Shown piece by piece: positions 52,526-61,485 of a stretch of 64,000 bases of DNA. The first letter of the stretch is position 1. Every line of letters starts with the position of its first letter. Under the pieces are notes generated by a model. That model was not told the DNA's origin and did not search any database. It was given only the letters and a program-made list of their open reading frames with translations. Both the position numbers and the translations under genes were made by a program. The stretch comes from Balneola sp. (GTDB lineage: Bacteria > Bacteroidota > Rhodothermia > Balneolales > Balneolaceae), in the NCBI GenBank assembly GCA_002694685.1, contig NZMW01000010.1, positions 248,001 to 312,000 of the forward strand. Direction: 5' to 3'.

Positions 52526-53847
52526 TCGATGAGCGGCTGAACCTCATCTGCACTGTTTTCGATAGCCAGCGTAACCCTCATTGTTGTTCCTTCATTAAGC
52601 TCAGACCGTAAAACAAATACGCTGCCGTGGTGATATTCTTCAATAATCCTTTTTGTAAGACTTAATCCTAATCCCCACCCTCTTTTCTTGGTACTGAAGC
52701 CCGGTTTGAAGATGTTCTTGATATTCTGAATCTCTATTCCGCTTCCCGAATCTTCAATATCAATAATGACCTCCCCCTCTTGTACTTTTGAAGTGATAGA
52801 GATGTAAGCGTCATCTTTCTGATCCTTTAGAGAATCCATTGCATTTTTAACAAGATTCTCCACAGCCCACTGAAGTAGTTCTGGATTAGTGCGGACTTTA
52901 GCTTTGGCATTCAGGTTCTTCTTTACTTGAATAGACTTACCCAAGCGAGGCAGTCGTCGCTCCATATAAACCATGACCTGCTCTAAGATAGGTTCAATAT
53001 CTGTAGACTTTAATTCCGGTTCAGAACCAATCTTCCCAAAGCGTTCAGCCACACCACGAAGCCGCTGGATATCCTTTTCAATTTCATTGGCAATGTTAGT
53101 AGCTGTTTCTTCATACCGATACTCATCCTTCAAAAGTTGAAGCCAACCGTACAAACTTGAAATAGGTGTGCCAAGCTGGTGAGCAGCCTCTTTAGCCATT
53201 CCCACCCAAAGGTTAGATTGTTCAGAGCGTGTTATACTTCGATAAGTGGTATACCCGATTCCCAAAAGTAATCCCAATAATAAAATCTGGATGTAAGGAA
53301 AATAACGGAGCATCTGGACGGTAGGACTTTCACCATAATAAACGAACTGCGTTATTTGCCGGTTTTGATCTCCAATTACAAAATCAATTGGGTTGTTCAG
53401 GCTTTTAAACTCGCGGACTAATTCGCTTCTCTTTTGTTTAGAGTTCATGATTCCAGGATCAATATTCCGCTCATGCAAGATAACATCGGTTGAGTCGATG
53501 ACGATTGTCGGAATTTTAAAGCGATCTTCCAGTATGATTTCTTCGGTTACAAAATCCGTTGAGTTACGAATGGACTCTGCATCCTGAATCATGGCTATAA
53601 CACTGTCGGGAACTTCTTCGATACTCCCTAAGATTTGAACAGCATTGAGGAGCTTTGTGGAGGCTTGTTCATCCACAAGCTGACTGTTGAACTCAATAGC
53701 CCGAGTCCATAATTCAACACTGGAGCGTTCCTGTTCAAGGATTTTAGCAACAAGATATTGGTTATAGATAACCGAGCCCACCCCTAAAAAGATGAGCAAC
53801 AATACTAAAATCAGCTTTATTCGATTAGAAGGAACAAATAATTTCAT
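52510..53847 (-). CDS. Membrane histidine kinase
   Basis: From ATG 53847 the protein has 445 residues. A start at 53907 is possible but lies inside the clpX terminator hairpin, so it is rejected. Two membrane helices (about residues 10-30 and 185-205) flank a periplasmic domain. A HisKA-like H-box AHQLGTPISSLYGWLQLL and HATPase G-boxes (DSGSGIEIQ and GLGLSLTKRI) follow. The H-box differs from the usual HELRTPL but has the same position. No response regulator is adjacent, so it is an orphan in this window. Confidence 0.88.
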   Translation of the reverse strand: MKLFVPSNRIKLILVLLLIFLGVGSVIYNQYLVAKILEQERSSVELWTRAIEFNSQLVDEQASTKLLNAVQILGSIEEVPDSVIAMIQDAESIRNSTDFVTEEIILEDRFKIPTIVIDSTDVILHERNIDPGIMNSKQKRSELVREFKSLNNPIDFVIGDQNRQITQFVYYGESPTVQMLRYFPYIQILLLGLLLGIGYTTYRSITRSEQSNLWVGMAKEAAHQLGTPISSLYGWLQLLKDEYRYEETATNIANEIEKDIQRLRGVAERFGKIGSEPELKSTDIEPILEQVMVYMERRLPRLGKSIQVKKNLNAKAKVRTNPELLQWAVENLVKNAMDSLKDQKDDAYISITSKVQEGEVIIDIEDSGSGIEIQNIKNIFKPGFSTKKRGWGLGLSLTKRIIEEYHHGSVFVLRSELNEGTTMRVTLAIENSADEVQPLIDQSPV

Positions 53848-53891
53848 AAGCAGAGAAAATCCTTTAGCTGAATATAGGAAAGGAAATAGAA

Positions 53892-53917
53892 CAAAAAAGC
53901 CTCTCATGTGAGAGGCT
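53892..53917 (-). terminator. Intrinsic terminator of clpX
   Basis: AGCCTCTCA (53898-53906) and TGAGAGGCT (53909-53917) form a 9-bp perfect stem with a 2-nt loop, followed on the minus strand by six T (53898-53893). It ends the tig-clpP-clpX unit and excludes a start for the downstream kinase within it. Confidence 0.85.
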
Positions 53918-53922
53918 GATTT

Positions 53923-55176
53923 TTAAGCGGAAGCTTTTTGCTTTTCGTAAACCGGAGGAGCTTGTTTCTCTATCGTCTCCTCAGTTATTACGCAACGTGC
54001 TATATTCTTCATAGAAGGCAGACTAAACATAATGTCGAGCATGGCTGCTTCCATGATAGAGCGTAATCCACGTGCACCCGTTTTCCGAGCTTTTGCCTTT
54101 TTAACAATTGCCTTTAAAGCTGCTTCTTCGATCTCGAGCTCTACATCTTCCATGTTAAACAGTTTCTTGTACTGCTTAACCAATGCGTTTTTAGGCGTTT
54201 GAAGGATATCAAGCATAGCATCATCTGAGAGCTCATGTAATCCACTGATTACCGGAAGTCGGCCTATAAGTTCAGGTATTAGGCCAAAGTGCTGAAGGTC
54301 TTCCGGCTCAACGTGTGTGAAAATCTCAGGATCCTCTTTATTGAATTTAACCTGGTCTTTGGAATGGAAGCCCATTGAGCTTGTGGAAAGCCGACGGGAA
54401 ATGATTTCTTCCAATCCGGAAAATGCTCCACCACAAATAAATAAAATATTAGCGGTATCCAGCTGTATAAAACTCTGTTCCGGATGTTTTCTTCCGCCTT
54501 TTGGTGGAATGTTTGCGACGGTGCCTTCTAAAATCTTTAATAAAGCCTGCTGGACGCCCTCTCCGCTTACATCGCGAGTTATTGAGGCATTATCACTCTT
54601 GCGAGCTACTTTGTCCACCTCGTCAATATATACGATTCCTCGCTTTGCACGCTCAACATCATAATCAGCTGCTTGTAGAAGATTACTCAAGATGCTTTCA
54701 ACATCCTCTCCTACATAACCGGCTTCTGTTAAAACCGTTGCATCAGCAATGGTGAAAGGGACATCGATAACTCTTGCAAGCGTTCGGGCCAGTAACGTCT
54801 TACCACTACCCGTAGGTCCAAGCATCATGATGTTAGACTTCTCAATCTGAGTATCATCAATTTCAGCAGTTTCAGCAGAAATACGCTTGTAATGATTGTA
54901 AACCGCTACAGATAAGGTCTTTTTAGCAAGTTCCTGTCCGATTACATATTCATCCAGCTTGTTTTTGATCTCAACGGGCTTAAGCATGGGCTTGAAGCTC
55001 TTCTCTCTTCTTCGAGCTAAAGAAGCCAAGTCACTTTGGATGATGCTGGAGGCGTCTTCTACACACCGGTCGCAGATATAAACTCCAGGACCTGCTACCA
55101 TACTGTTCACTTCCAGACTGGAACGGCTGCAAAAGGAGCAGTGTACTATATCACTATTTTTCTCTTTGTCGCTCAT
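53923..55176 (-). CDS. clpX: ClpX, ATP-dependent Clp protease ATP-binding subunit
   Basis: ClpX unfolds substrates and feeds them to ClpP. The protein has 417 residues. An N-terminal C4 zinc-binding domain (HCSFCSRSS...VYICDRCVE) is followed by the AAA+ module with Walker [12 protein letters not shown], the GYVGEDVES pore loop and the IPELIGRLP sensor region. It lies 28 nt downstream of clpP, after tig-clpP, and is closed by a terminator hairpin. Length and motifs are normal. Confidence 0.97.
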   Translation of the reverse strand: MSDKEKNSDIVHCSFCSRSSLEVNSMVAGPGVYICDRCVEDASSIIQSDLASLARRREKSFKPMLKPVEIKNKLDEYVIGQELAKKTLSVAVYNHYKRISAETAEIDDTQIEKSNIMMLGPTGSGKTLLARTLARVIDVPFTIADATVLTEAGYVGEDVESILSNLLQAADYDVERAKRGIVYIDEVDKVARKSDNASITRDVSGEGVQQALLKILEGTVANIPPKGGRKHPEQSFIQLDTANILFICGGAFSGLEEIISRRLSTSSMGFHSKDQVKFNKEDPEIFTHVEPEDLQHFGLIPELIGRLPVISGLHELSDDAMLDILQTPKNALVKQYKKLFNMEDVELEIEEAALKAIVKKAKARKTGARGLRSIMEAAMLDIMFSLPSMKNIARCVITEETIEKQAPPVYEKQKASA

Positions 55177-55204
55177 AACAAGCTCAATTTAATGAAAATG
55201 CCGA

Positions 55205-55858
55205 TTATTTAGAACTGCTAGGCTTTGAGAGTACGTTATCGATCAAGCCGTAGTCTTTTGCTTCCTGTGCAGTCATCCAGTTGTTGCGGTCTGAATCTTC
55301 CATAATTTGCTCAACCGTTTTGTCACTGTGATCCGCAAGGATTTGGCTCAATTCCTTTTTGACACGCAGAATTTCCCGAGCTTCAATCTCAATATCGCTG
55401 GCCTGACCTCTGGTGCCGCCGAGTGGCTGGTGAATCATAACTCGTGAGTGAGGGAGGCAACTTCTCTTACCTTTGGTTCCCGCAGTCAACAACACAGCGC
55501 CCATACTTGCGGCCATTCCCATGCAGGTAGTGGCAACATCACACTTAATGTGCTGGATGGTATCATAAATAGCTAAACCGGCTGAAACAACGCCACCGGG
55601 ACTATTAATATAAAAGTTGATGTCTTTCTCAGGATCTTCAGATTCCAAAAACAGCAGCTGAGCCATGATAGAGCTTGCAACGGTATCATTTACCGGAGAA
55701 CCCATAATAATAATTCGGTCCTTAAGCAGACGAGAATAAATATCATAAGCACGCTCGCCCCGACTGGTTGACTCAACAACCATTGGTACAAGGTTATTCT
55801 GGATAGATTGAATGGAATCTAAATTCGGGTCTTCAAAAAGCGGTTGATCCTTAATCAT
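55205..55858 (-). CDS. clpP: ClpP protease subunit
   Basis: ClpP is the serine peptidase barrel of the Clp protease. The protein has 217 residues. The catalytic Ser118 lies in GMAASMGAV, His143 in MIHQPLGG, and an Asp near 188 in the ED-SDRNNW segment, the usual triad. The N-terminal propeptide region is short. It is encoded between tig (18 nt upstream) and clpX (28 nt downstream), a common gene order. Confidence 0.97.
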   Translation of the reverse strand: MIKDQPLFEDPNLDSIQSIQNNLVPMVVESTSRGERAYDIYSRLLKDRIIIMGSPVNDTVASSIMAQLLFLESEDPEKDINFYINSPGGVVSAGLAIYDTIQHIKCDVATTCMGMAASMGAVLLTAGTKGKRSCLPHSRVMIHQPLGGTRGQASDIEIEAREILRVKKELSQILADHSDKTVEQIMEDSDRNNWMTAQEAKDYGLIDNVLSKPSSSK

Positions 55859-55876
55859 AGTGTCCTGAGTGATCGG

Positions 55877-57172
55877 TTATTTGTTCTTCTTTTCTTTCTT
55901 TTCCTGCAATTCGCGGTACTTGTCTTTGCCGAGCTCTTTAATAGCTACTTTACCCTGAAGGATATCAAAAACCTTATTCTCACGAATGCTGCTTCGAAGC
56001 TGCTCAAGCATATTCGGGTTTTGAGCGTAATATTGCTTCAGCTGATCAGCACCCATTCCGTAACGGGCCGCTTCAACAGCTAAATGCTCATCGATATCTT
56101 CGGGTTTTATTTCGATTTCTTCAAATGTTTCTTGCAATTTGCTGCTAATAAAAGACCACTTAGCTTCACGAACAGCTCTGTCTTTCATTCCATCTTTATA
56201 AGTGGTTGCATCAAAGTGCTCAGGAAGCTGTCCGCCCTGTTGCTGCTTCAGCTGATCAACATAAGAACTCTGAATTTGAGCAACGAACGTATCCGGTACT
56301 TCAAAGTCATGAGCTTCAACAAGTGCATCGGCTACATCATTCTTGAAAAGATCATCCGCTGTTTGATCATAGTACTGCTGCATGCGGCTTTTGATGTAGC
56401 TCTTAAACTCATCTTCATTTTCCGCCTCGCCATTACTTTGCTCTTTTATGAGCTCTTCGTTCATTTCAGCTTTATGAAGCTTCTGAACTTTTTTAACAGT
56501 GACTTCAAAACGATCAGTGTCATCACCTTCGCCCATTTCCATTTTTACGACGTCACCAGGCTTTTTGCCAACTAACTCTTTCTGGAATTCTTTGGCGCCT
56601 TCCTGTCGAAGATCTATTTCCTGATTCTCATCCATTTCTCCCTCAACAGGATTTCCATCCTTATCCAGAGTTCTAACGTCAACAATCAGCTTAGATGTTT
56701 CTTCTGCTTTCTCATCAACGTCTTCCCAGTTCCCTTCTCTCTCCAGGGTGCGTTCAATTTCTTCGTCAACCTCTTCATCTGTTACATCGTGAACCATTTT
56801 GTTCACTTCAATTTTGCTCAGGTCAGAAACTTCAACTTCTGGTTTTGAGCCAATCTTGAACTTCACTTCAAGCTCATCGTTCTCCCACTGGAAATCAACC
56901 ATTTCTGTTTCACCAACAGGCTCATATTCAGGCACTACTTCTTTTTCAAATACCTTTTGAACAATGTTGCTGATCTCTTCTTGCTCAATCTCTTTGCCAA
57001 AGCGTTTCTTTACAAGACCCATAGGCACTTTGCCCGGACGAAATCCAGGAAGCTGAATTTGGCTTTTATATTTTTTGTAGGCTTTATCGAAGTCTTCTTG
57101 AAGGTCTTCTCGATTGGCTTTTAAAGTAACTTCTTTATCTACAGATGTGAGCTCTTCTACAGAAATATCCAC
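55877..57172 (-). CDS. tig: Trigger factor
   Basis: The protein has 431 residues. The ribosome-binding N-terminal domain contains FRPGKVPMGLVKKRFG, the trigger factor ribosome-binding loop. A PPIase-like middle domain (about 160-250) and the helical C-terminal chaperone domain follow, with a Lys-rich tail. The gene begins with GTG (MDIS...), preceded by GGAG eight nucleotides upstream, unusually clear for this genome. It heads tig-clpP-clpX and follows tRNA-Leu on the same strand. Confidence 0.94.
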   Translation of the reverse strand: MDISVEELTSVDKEVTLKANREDLQEDFDKAYKKYKSQIQLPGFRPGKVPMGLVKKRFGKEIEQEEISNIVQKVFEKEVVPEYEPVGETEMVDFQWENDELEVKFKIGSKPEVEVSDLSKIEVNKMVHDVTDEEVDEEIERTLEREGNWEDVDEKAEETSKLIVDVRTLDKDGNPVEGEMDENQEIDLRQEGAKEFQKELVGKKPGDVVKMEMGEGDDTDRFEVTVKKVQKLHKAEMNEELIKEQSNGEAENEDEFKSYIKSRMQQYYDQTADDLFKNDVADALVEAHDFEVPDTFVAQIQSSYVDQLKQQQGGQLPEHFDATTYKDGMKDRAVREAKWSFISSKLQETFEEIEIKPEDIDEHLAVEAARYGMGADQLKQYYAQNPNMLEQLRSSIRENKVFDILQGKVAIKELGKDKYRELQEKKEKKNK

Positions 57173-57238
57173 GTGTTCTCCGCTTTAATTATGCAATTCA
57201 ATAAATGAACAGGATTTCAATTTTTATTAGGAAGGAAG

Positions 57239-57322
57239 TACGAGAGGGGGGACTCGAACCCCCACATCGGTTAAAATACTAGATCCTAAATCTAGCGCGT
57301 CTACCAATTCCGCCACTCTCGC
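57239..57322 (-). tRNA. tRNA-Leu (UAG)
   Basis: On the minus strand the 84-nt gene starts GCGAGAG and ends CTCTCGTA (G-U at the terminal pair, discriminator A). The anticodon arm is CTAGA/TCTAG around TTTAGGA (anticodon TAG), and the long variable arm and T loop TTCGAGT are present, fitting a class II leucine tRNA. CCA is not encoded. It lies 66 nt upstream of tig. Confidence 0.95.
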
Positions 57323-57337
57323 AAAATTCAGAGCTTG

Positions 57338-57368
57338 CAAAGATAAGACTTTCATTTTCTGAATTCAA
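57338..57368 (-). promoter_or_regulatory. Promoter of tRNA-Leu (TTG-N20-TATCTTTG)
   Basis: On the minus strand TTG (57366-57368) is separated by exactly 20 nt from TATCTTTG (57338-57345), a full match to the Bacteroidota-type promoter TTG-N17-23-TAnnTTTG. The expected start, about 57331, is 9 nt before the tRNA 5' end. Confidence 0.75.
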
Positions 57369-57476
57369 CTTTTTAGCCAGATAAACTGTTAGTTGAAAAG
57401 AACTTTATCACTTGAGAGGTAAAGTCATGAAAAAAGATTGGAATTTGGACGTTGAAATAGAATATTTTGAATCATT

Positions 57477-57818
57477 ATGTATAGAAACCTTCGTCTCCTT
57501 TACATTACGACTTCAGACAAAAAAGAAGCCCAAGAAATTGGCCGGAAATTGGTAGAACAAAACCTCGCGGCTTGTGCTAATATCATTGATGGAATGCAAT
57601 CCATTTACAAGTGGGAAGGTGAAGTTAAAGAGGATAATGAATGCGTATTGCTAATTAAAACACATTATTCCCGTGTTAAGAAAGTAACCAGGTTGATAAA
57701 AGAAATGCACAGCTATGATGTGCCGGCTATTGTTTCTTTAACGATTACTGAGGATGAGGGGAACATGGAATATCTGGAGTGGCTTGAAAAGATGTCAAAA
57801 GAACCGTTTGAAATATAG
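57477..57818 (+). CDS. cutA: Divalent-cation tolerance protein CutA
   Basis: The protein has 113 residues, a single CutA domain. Features are TTSDKKEAQEIGRKLVEQNLAACANI, YKWEGEVKEDNE and the C-terminal H-SYDVPAIVSLTIT. CutA forms very stable trimers and is linked to copper tolerance and other signalling in different bacteria. Its stop lies 4 nt from the convergent cysH stop. Confidence 0.95.
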   Translation: MYRNLRLLYITTSDKKEAQEIGRKLVEQNLAACANIIDGMQSIYKWEGEVKEDNECVLLIKTHYSRVKKVTRLIKEMHSYDVPAIVSLTITEDEGNMEYLEWLEKMSKEPFEI

Positions 57819-57822
57819 TATT

Positions 57823-58482
57823 CTACCAGTGGAGTCCACACTCCGTTTTATCTGAATCATCCCAGCGCCCATCTCGCCCATCGCCTTTTTTTGTACAGTG
57901 TGTACAGCCAATTGAGTCAAAGCCGAATCTTTCTAAGGGGTGGCGTGGAATTCCGTAACTCTCAAAATAATCATCCACCATTTCTGGCGTCCAGTCTATA
58001 AGCGGATAGTAGCGGTGGAGGTCATCTCGCTTTTGCAGAATTTCAAGACCGCTGCGGTAGCTATTTTGGTAGCCAATGAGTCCCGAAATCCAAACAGTGT
58101 GGTTTTCCTTAATCTTTTCCAGGGGTTCTACTTTATTATAATTGCAGCATAAATCAGGATTTGATTCCCACAACTGATCGTCTTTTGAAGTCCGGTGTTT
58201 TTCTTCGTCAGGAATATGATCTATGATATTTACGCCATACCGCTCCACAAGCCGGTCTTTATATTCCAGCGTTTCAGGGAACAGGTATCCGGTATTGATA
58301 AAGTAAATAGGATGATTCTGCCGAATTCGGCTGATCATGTGAATCAGAAGAGCAGAGGTCGTTCCAAAAGAAGTAGTAATCAAAACCTTCTCCCGATACT
58401 TATTCAGGATATGAGCAATCCGCACATCGTTGTGTGCGGAAGAAAGTGTTTGATTTATTCTTTTTGTTGGGATGGATTTCAT
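57823..58482 (-). CDS. cysH: APS/PAPS reductase
   Basis: The enzyme reduces activated sulfate (APS or PAPS) to sulfite using thioredoxin. The protein has 219 residues. The PP-loop region reads LITTSFGTTSALLIHM. Four cluster-binding cysteines appear as CC (LCCNYNKVEPL) and CxxC (GCTHC), which marks the Fe-S-dependent, APS-preferring type. The C-terminal ECGLHW carries the catalytic Cys. No sulfate adenylyltransferase gene is present in the window. Confidence 0.92.
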   Translation of the reverse strand: MKSIPTKRINQTLSSAHNDVRIAHILNKYREKVLITTSFGTTSALLIHMISRIRQNHPIYFINTGYLFPETLEYKDRLVERYGVNIIDHIPDEEKHRTSKDDQLWESNPDLCCNYNKVEPLEKIKENHTVWISGLIGYQNSYRSGLEILQKRDDLHRYYPLIDWTPEMVDDYFESYGIPRHPLERFGFDSIGCTHCTKKGDGRDGRWDDSDKTECGLHW

Positions 58483-58549
58483 GCCTAATTATGTCACATT
58501 TCACAGGTATTTTCAATGATTTAGAGGCAGAAAAATATCCCAGAGAGTG

Positions 58550-58563
58550 TGTAAGCGCTTTTC
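58550..58563. promoter_or_regulatory. LacI/CcpA-type operator-like site 1
   Basis: TGTAAGCGCTTTTC contains the palindrome AAGCGCTT and fits the TGNAANCGNNNNCA-type pattern of LacI-family operators. The 12-mer TGTAAGCGCTTT is repeated at 62831. It lies about 90 nt before the enoyl-CoA hydratase gene. Confidence 0.4.
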
Positions 58564-58613
58564 TGTTGACCTAAGTTGGAAATAGTTCAAAACTTTTTTT
58601 GAAAATAGGTCTG

Positions 58614-58627
58614 TGTAAACGATTAAT
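58614..58627. promoter_or_regulatory. LacI/CcpA-type operator-like site 2
   Basis: TGTAAACGATTAAT shares the TGTAANCG core with site 1, 64 nt away, and lies 25 nt before the enoyl-CoA hydratase start. The right half is degenerate, so support is low. Confidence 0.3.
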
Positions 58628-58651
58628 ATTTCTATTTTGAAATAAAAAGCT

Positions 58652-59407
58652 ATGAGTCTCGAGCAAAAAAGAGTTTCTGAACACATACTTTGGGCCACTA
58701 TAAATAGACCCAAAGCAAGAAATGCGGTCGATTTTGACGTGATTGAGAAGCTGGAAGAATTAGTAACTCAGGTTGAGAGAGAAGATGATATTCGGGTGCT
58801 GATTTTGAGTGGAGCTGGTGATCAGTCTTTTGTGGCGGGTGGAGATCTAAAAAAATTTCACACTATAAAATCCAAAGACAAGGCCGTGGAAATGTCGAAG
58901 AGAATGCATGACCTTTTCAACCGAATTGAACGGCTGCCTTGCTGGACCGTTGCCTGCATAAATGGTGATGCCTACGGAGGTGGAATTGAGCTTATGCTGG
59001 CTTTTGATTTTAGGATCTCGGCACCAAAGGTGAAATTCGGTTTTACCCAAGGTCGGTTTTACCTGGTGCCCGGCTGGGGCGGTTTGACTCGTCTGGTTGA
59101 AAAAGTTGGCAAGGCTAAAGCATTAGAGTGGTGTGGGAAGTCGGAAATAATTTCAGCAGAAAGCGCACTGAAGAATGGAATTGTAGAATTTATCCTAACC
59201 GGAATTGATCTTGAAAAAGAAGCTCTGGAATGGGCAGAGAAGCTTACAAAAAATGACCGGGTGTTTATCAAAACATTGAAAGAGGGAGCGTCAAGATTTT
59301 CGCCTCAACGAAAAGAAGCACTGGAAGCAGAGATCGAACCCTTCTCAAGTTTGTGGGTTGATGAAAAGCACCTTGAACGGGTGGAGAAATTTATGAGTAA
59401 GAAATAA
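58652..59407 (+). CDS. Enoyl-CoA hydratase/isomerase family protein
   Basis: The protein has 251 residues, a single crotonase fold. The oxyanion-hole region is FVAGGDLKKFHTIKS, and CINGDAYGGGIELMLAFDFRI with GRFYLVPGWGGLTRLV are standard. Glu residues near the active site are present, but the substrate (fatty acyl, aromatic or other CoA ester) cannot be told. A pair of LacI-type operator-like sites lies upstream, so it may be carbon-source regulated. It is convergent with a DUF2911 gene. Confidence 0.9.
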   Translation: MSLEQKRVSEHILWATINRPKARNAVDFDVIEKLEELVTQVEREDDIRVLILSGAGDQSFVAGGDLKKFHTIKSKDKAVEMSKRMHDLFNRIERLPCWTVACINGDAYGGGIELMLAFDFRISAPKVKFGFTQGRFYLVPGWGGLTRLVEKVGKAKALEWCGKSEIISAESALKNGIVEFILTGIDLEKEALEWAEKLTKNDRVFIKTLKEGASRFSPQRKEALEAEIEPFSSLWVDEKHLERVEKFMSKK

Positions 59408-59436
59408 AAAAGGCACACTTCTTTAAAAAGTGTGCC
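59406..59436 (-). terminator. Terminator of the DUF2911 gene
   Basis: GGCACACTT (59412-59420) and AAGTGTGCC (59428-59436) form a 9-bp stem with a 7-nt loop. On the minus strand six T follow (59411-59406). It lies between convergent genes and mainly serves the DUF2911 gene. Confidence 0.8.
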
Positions 59437-59462
59437 CTATAAATTTAATTATCGATGCTGAT

Positions 59463-60602
59463 TTACTGGATTGTAAAATCAGCTTTAAAAACGGTGTTTC
59501 CCCAAGCGAGATTTAATTCTCCACCTTCTTCCGTCTCTTCAACCGAGATCGTAAAAGCTTCAACCATTTCATCAGTAGTTGCAATTTCCATAGGCACCCG
59601 ACCCAAATCACGGCTTTCGTCATAAGAGCGACCATTTTGCCCGGTTTGCTTATTGATGATGAGTGTGCCACCATCTTGTTCAGGAATAGTAAATAAGGTG
59701 TATTCTCCAGCCGGTACCTCAAGATCACCAAACATTAGATCTTCAGAGGTATAAAAGTGAGTAGCTCGGTTTGCCCCAGTTCTCCAGCGTTCGCCCCAAG
59801 GGACAATATTGCCGAATAAATCACGACCGCGTTTTTTGGGCGAACCAAAATCTACCCGAAAATTAGTACCCTTGAATACAAACTCAGCGCTAACAGCTCC
59901 TGATAATTCACCAACGGGCTCATTTCCGAATTGATTAGCCAGAGCATTCATATCTAAAGAATTGGTGCGGGTAACTTTCAGTTTTCGGGTTGTTAAAGCC
60001 GCATCCAGATGTTGAATATCACCATCCGTGTTTACACGGACTCCCATTACTCCACGGGTTGGGTGGCGTACCGTCATTGAGTCTCCTTCAATTTGTGCAA
60101 TAACGAAATCAGAAATACGGTTTCCTGAAAGAAGAGGCTGAATCACGGTGTCTTTGTTGACTTCTGCAGCTCGGTTAAAAGCGAGTTCGTATGGCCAGTG
60201 TATCATATCTATAAAAGGCAGAACTCCTTCTTCGTAGGGAGCCATGTAGGAAATGAGTTCTTCGTTTCGAAGAATTTCAACTTCCAGACTGTCCCCTACT
60301 CTGTTAATTGACCGAGCAGTAACGCCCATGTCTTCAAAACCGTTAAGTGGAGAGTGATCTGTTTGAACCATTCGTTCAATACCACCTGTGCCATCTAAAT
60401 GGAGTAGATAGGTTGATATTTGAACTTCAGGGCTTCTCAAAATAACACGAGCCGTAAGGGTTGAGTCCGTTTTTTCAAACTGCTCAACAGCAAGGGTGTC
60501 GTTGCCAAGCAGAGTCACAAATGCAGCATTATCGGAATTTTCAGAAGGTCCGCAAGCTGCCATCAAAGAGGTTAAAAAAATAGCTAATACAAGATTTCTC
60601 AT
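59463..60602 (-). CDS. Lipoprotein with C-terminal DUF2911 domain
   Basis: The protein has 379 residues. The lipoprotein signal ends at LMAAC (Cys17). The C-terminal DUF2911 domain (about 225-378) is marked by FRVDFGSPKKRGRDLFGNIVPWGERWRTGANRATHF in part and VPAGEYTLFTIPEQDGGTLIINKQ. The N-terminal 200 residues show no motif I can name. DUF2911 proteins in Bacteroidota are of unknown function, exported. It has its own promoter and terminator. Confidence 0.85.
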   Translation of the reverse strand: MRNLVLAIFLTSLMAACGPSENSDNAAFVTLLGNDTLAVEQFEKTDSTLTARVILRSPEVQISTYLLHLDGTGGIERMVQTDHSPLNGFEDMGVTARSINRVGDSLEVEILRNEELISYMAPYEEGVLPFIDMIHWPYELAFNRAAEVNKDTVIQPLLSGNRISDFVIAQIEGDSMTVRHPTRGVMGVRVNTDGDIQHLDAALTTRKLKVTRTNSLDMNALANQFGNEPVGELSGAVSAEFVFKGTNFRVDFGSPKKRGRDLFGNIVPWGERWRTGANRATHFYTSEDLMFGDLEVPAGEYTLFTIPEQDGGTLIINKQTGQNGRSYDESRDLGRVPMEIATTDEMVEAFTISVEETEEGGELNLAWGNTVFKADFTIQ

Positions 60603-60629
60603 AACGAAAAGTTGGTTTCAATTAGAATT

Positions 60630-60660
60630 AAAATCTATTCTAAAAACTGAATGCGTACAA
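60630..60660 (-). promoter_or_regulatory. Candidate promoter of the DUF2911 gene (TTG-N20-TAGATTTT)
   Basis: On the minus strand TTG (60658-60660) and TAGATTTT (60630-60637) are 20 nt apart, seven of eight matches to TAnnTTTG. Transcription would begin near 60623, about 20 nt before the start codon. Confidence 0.45.
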
Positions 60661-60773
60661 ACAGCAGAGATTAAATTTTGCAAAAGGAAATGCTGTTCGT
60701 CGTACTTGATCATTAAACAGAACTTAGTCTGTAATCATTTGGAGGGCAATGGGTAGCAAATTCTGTGTTTTTA

Positions 60774-61412
60774 TCAGGAATTAGCTTCTTTAGCTATTTC
60801 AGTCAACGCTTCGACGAAGACTTCAACCGGCTGGGCTCCGGAAAGGCCATATTTTTCGTTGATGTAAAAGAACGGTACTCCCTGAACACCAATTTTATGT
60901 GCTTTTTCTACATCCTCCATAACCTTGTTAGAATAGGAGTTGTTTTGAATGGTTTCTTCGGCTTTAGATTTATCGATGCCAACCTGCTCTGCAATTTCGG
61001 TAAGCGTTTTGGTATCGCCGATATGTTTGCCTTTTTCGAAATAGGCCGAAAGTAAAGCTTCTTTCATCTCATCCTGTTTGTTCTCTTCTTGAGCAAGGTG
61101 AATGAGTTGGTGAGCATTAAAAGAGTTGGTTGGCTGAACATGGTCCATGTCATAGTTCAAGCCGACACTAGATGCCATTTGAACCATATTATCATTCATT
61201 TGCTTAGCCCAGTTACGATCCCGCCCATACTTCTTGGCTAGGGTGTCATAGATATCGAGATCAGAATTTACGGGCGCATTGGGGTTCAGCTCAAAGCTCC
61301 TCCAGGTAATATCCACCTCTAAATCCGGGAGTTGCTCCAGTGCTTGCTCAAGGTGTCTTTTACCGATATAGCAGTAGGGACAAACAACGTCAGACCAAAT
61401 CTCAATTTTCAT
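60774..61412 (-). CDS. DsbA family oxidoreductase (FrnE-like)
   Basis: The protein has 212 residues without a signal peptide, so it is cytoplasmic. The active site is CPYC in SDVVCPYCYIGKRHLEQAL and the cis-Pro loop is GVQGVPFFYIN. FrnE-type DsbA-like proteins act as disulfide oxidoreductases or glutathione-linked isomerases. The substrate is unknown. It is encoded 73 nt downstream of an MFS permease on the same strand. Confidence 0.9.
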   Translation of the reverse strand: MKIEIWSDVVCPYCYIGKRHLEQALEQLPDLEVDITWRSFELNPNAPVNSDLDIYDTLAKKYGRDRNWAKQMNDNMVQMASSVGLNYDMDHVQPTNSFNAHQLIHLAQEENKQDEMKEALLSAYFEKGKHIGDTKTLTEIAEQVGIDKSKAEETIQNNSYSNKVMEDVEKAHKIGVQGVPFFYINEKYGLSGAQPVEVFVEALTEIAKEANS

Positions 61413-61485
61413 TCCAAATACTCATTTTTGTGATGGTGTTAGTTAAATAACTGCAAGTCCGAACAGAAGGTTCAAAAGGTGGAGG

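Noticed and set aside
53848-53907. Longer N-terminus for the histidine kinase at 52510
   Set aside because: The start at 53907 is inside the clpX terminator hairpin, so a transcript beginning there is unlikely.
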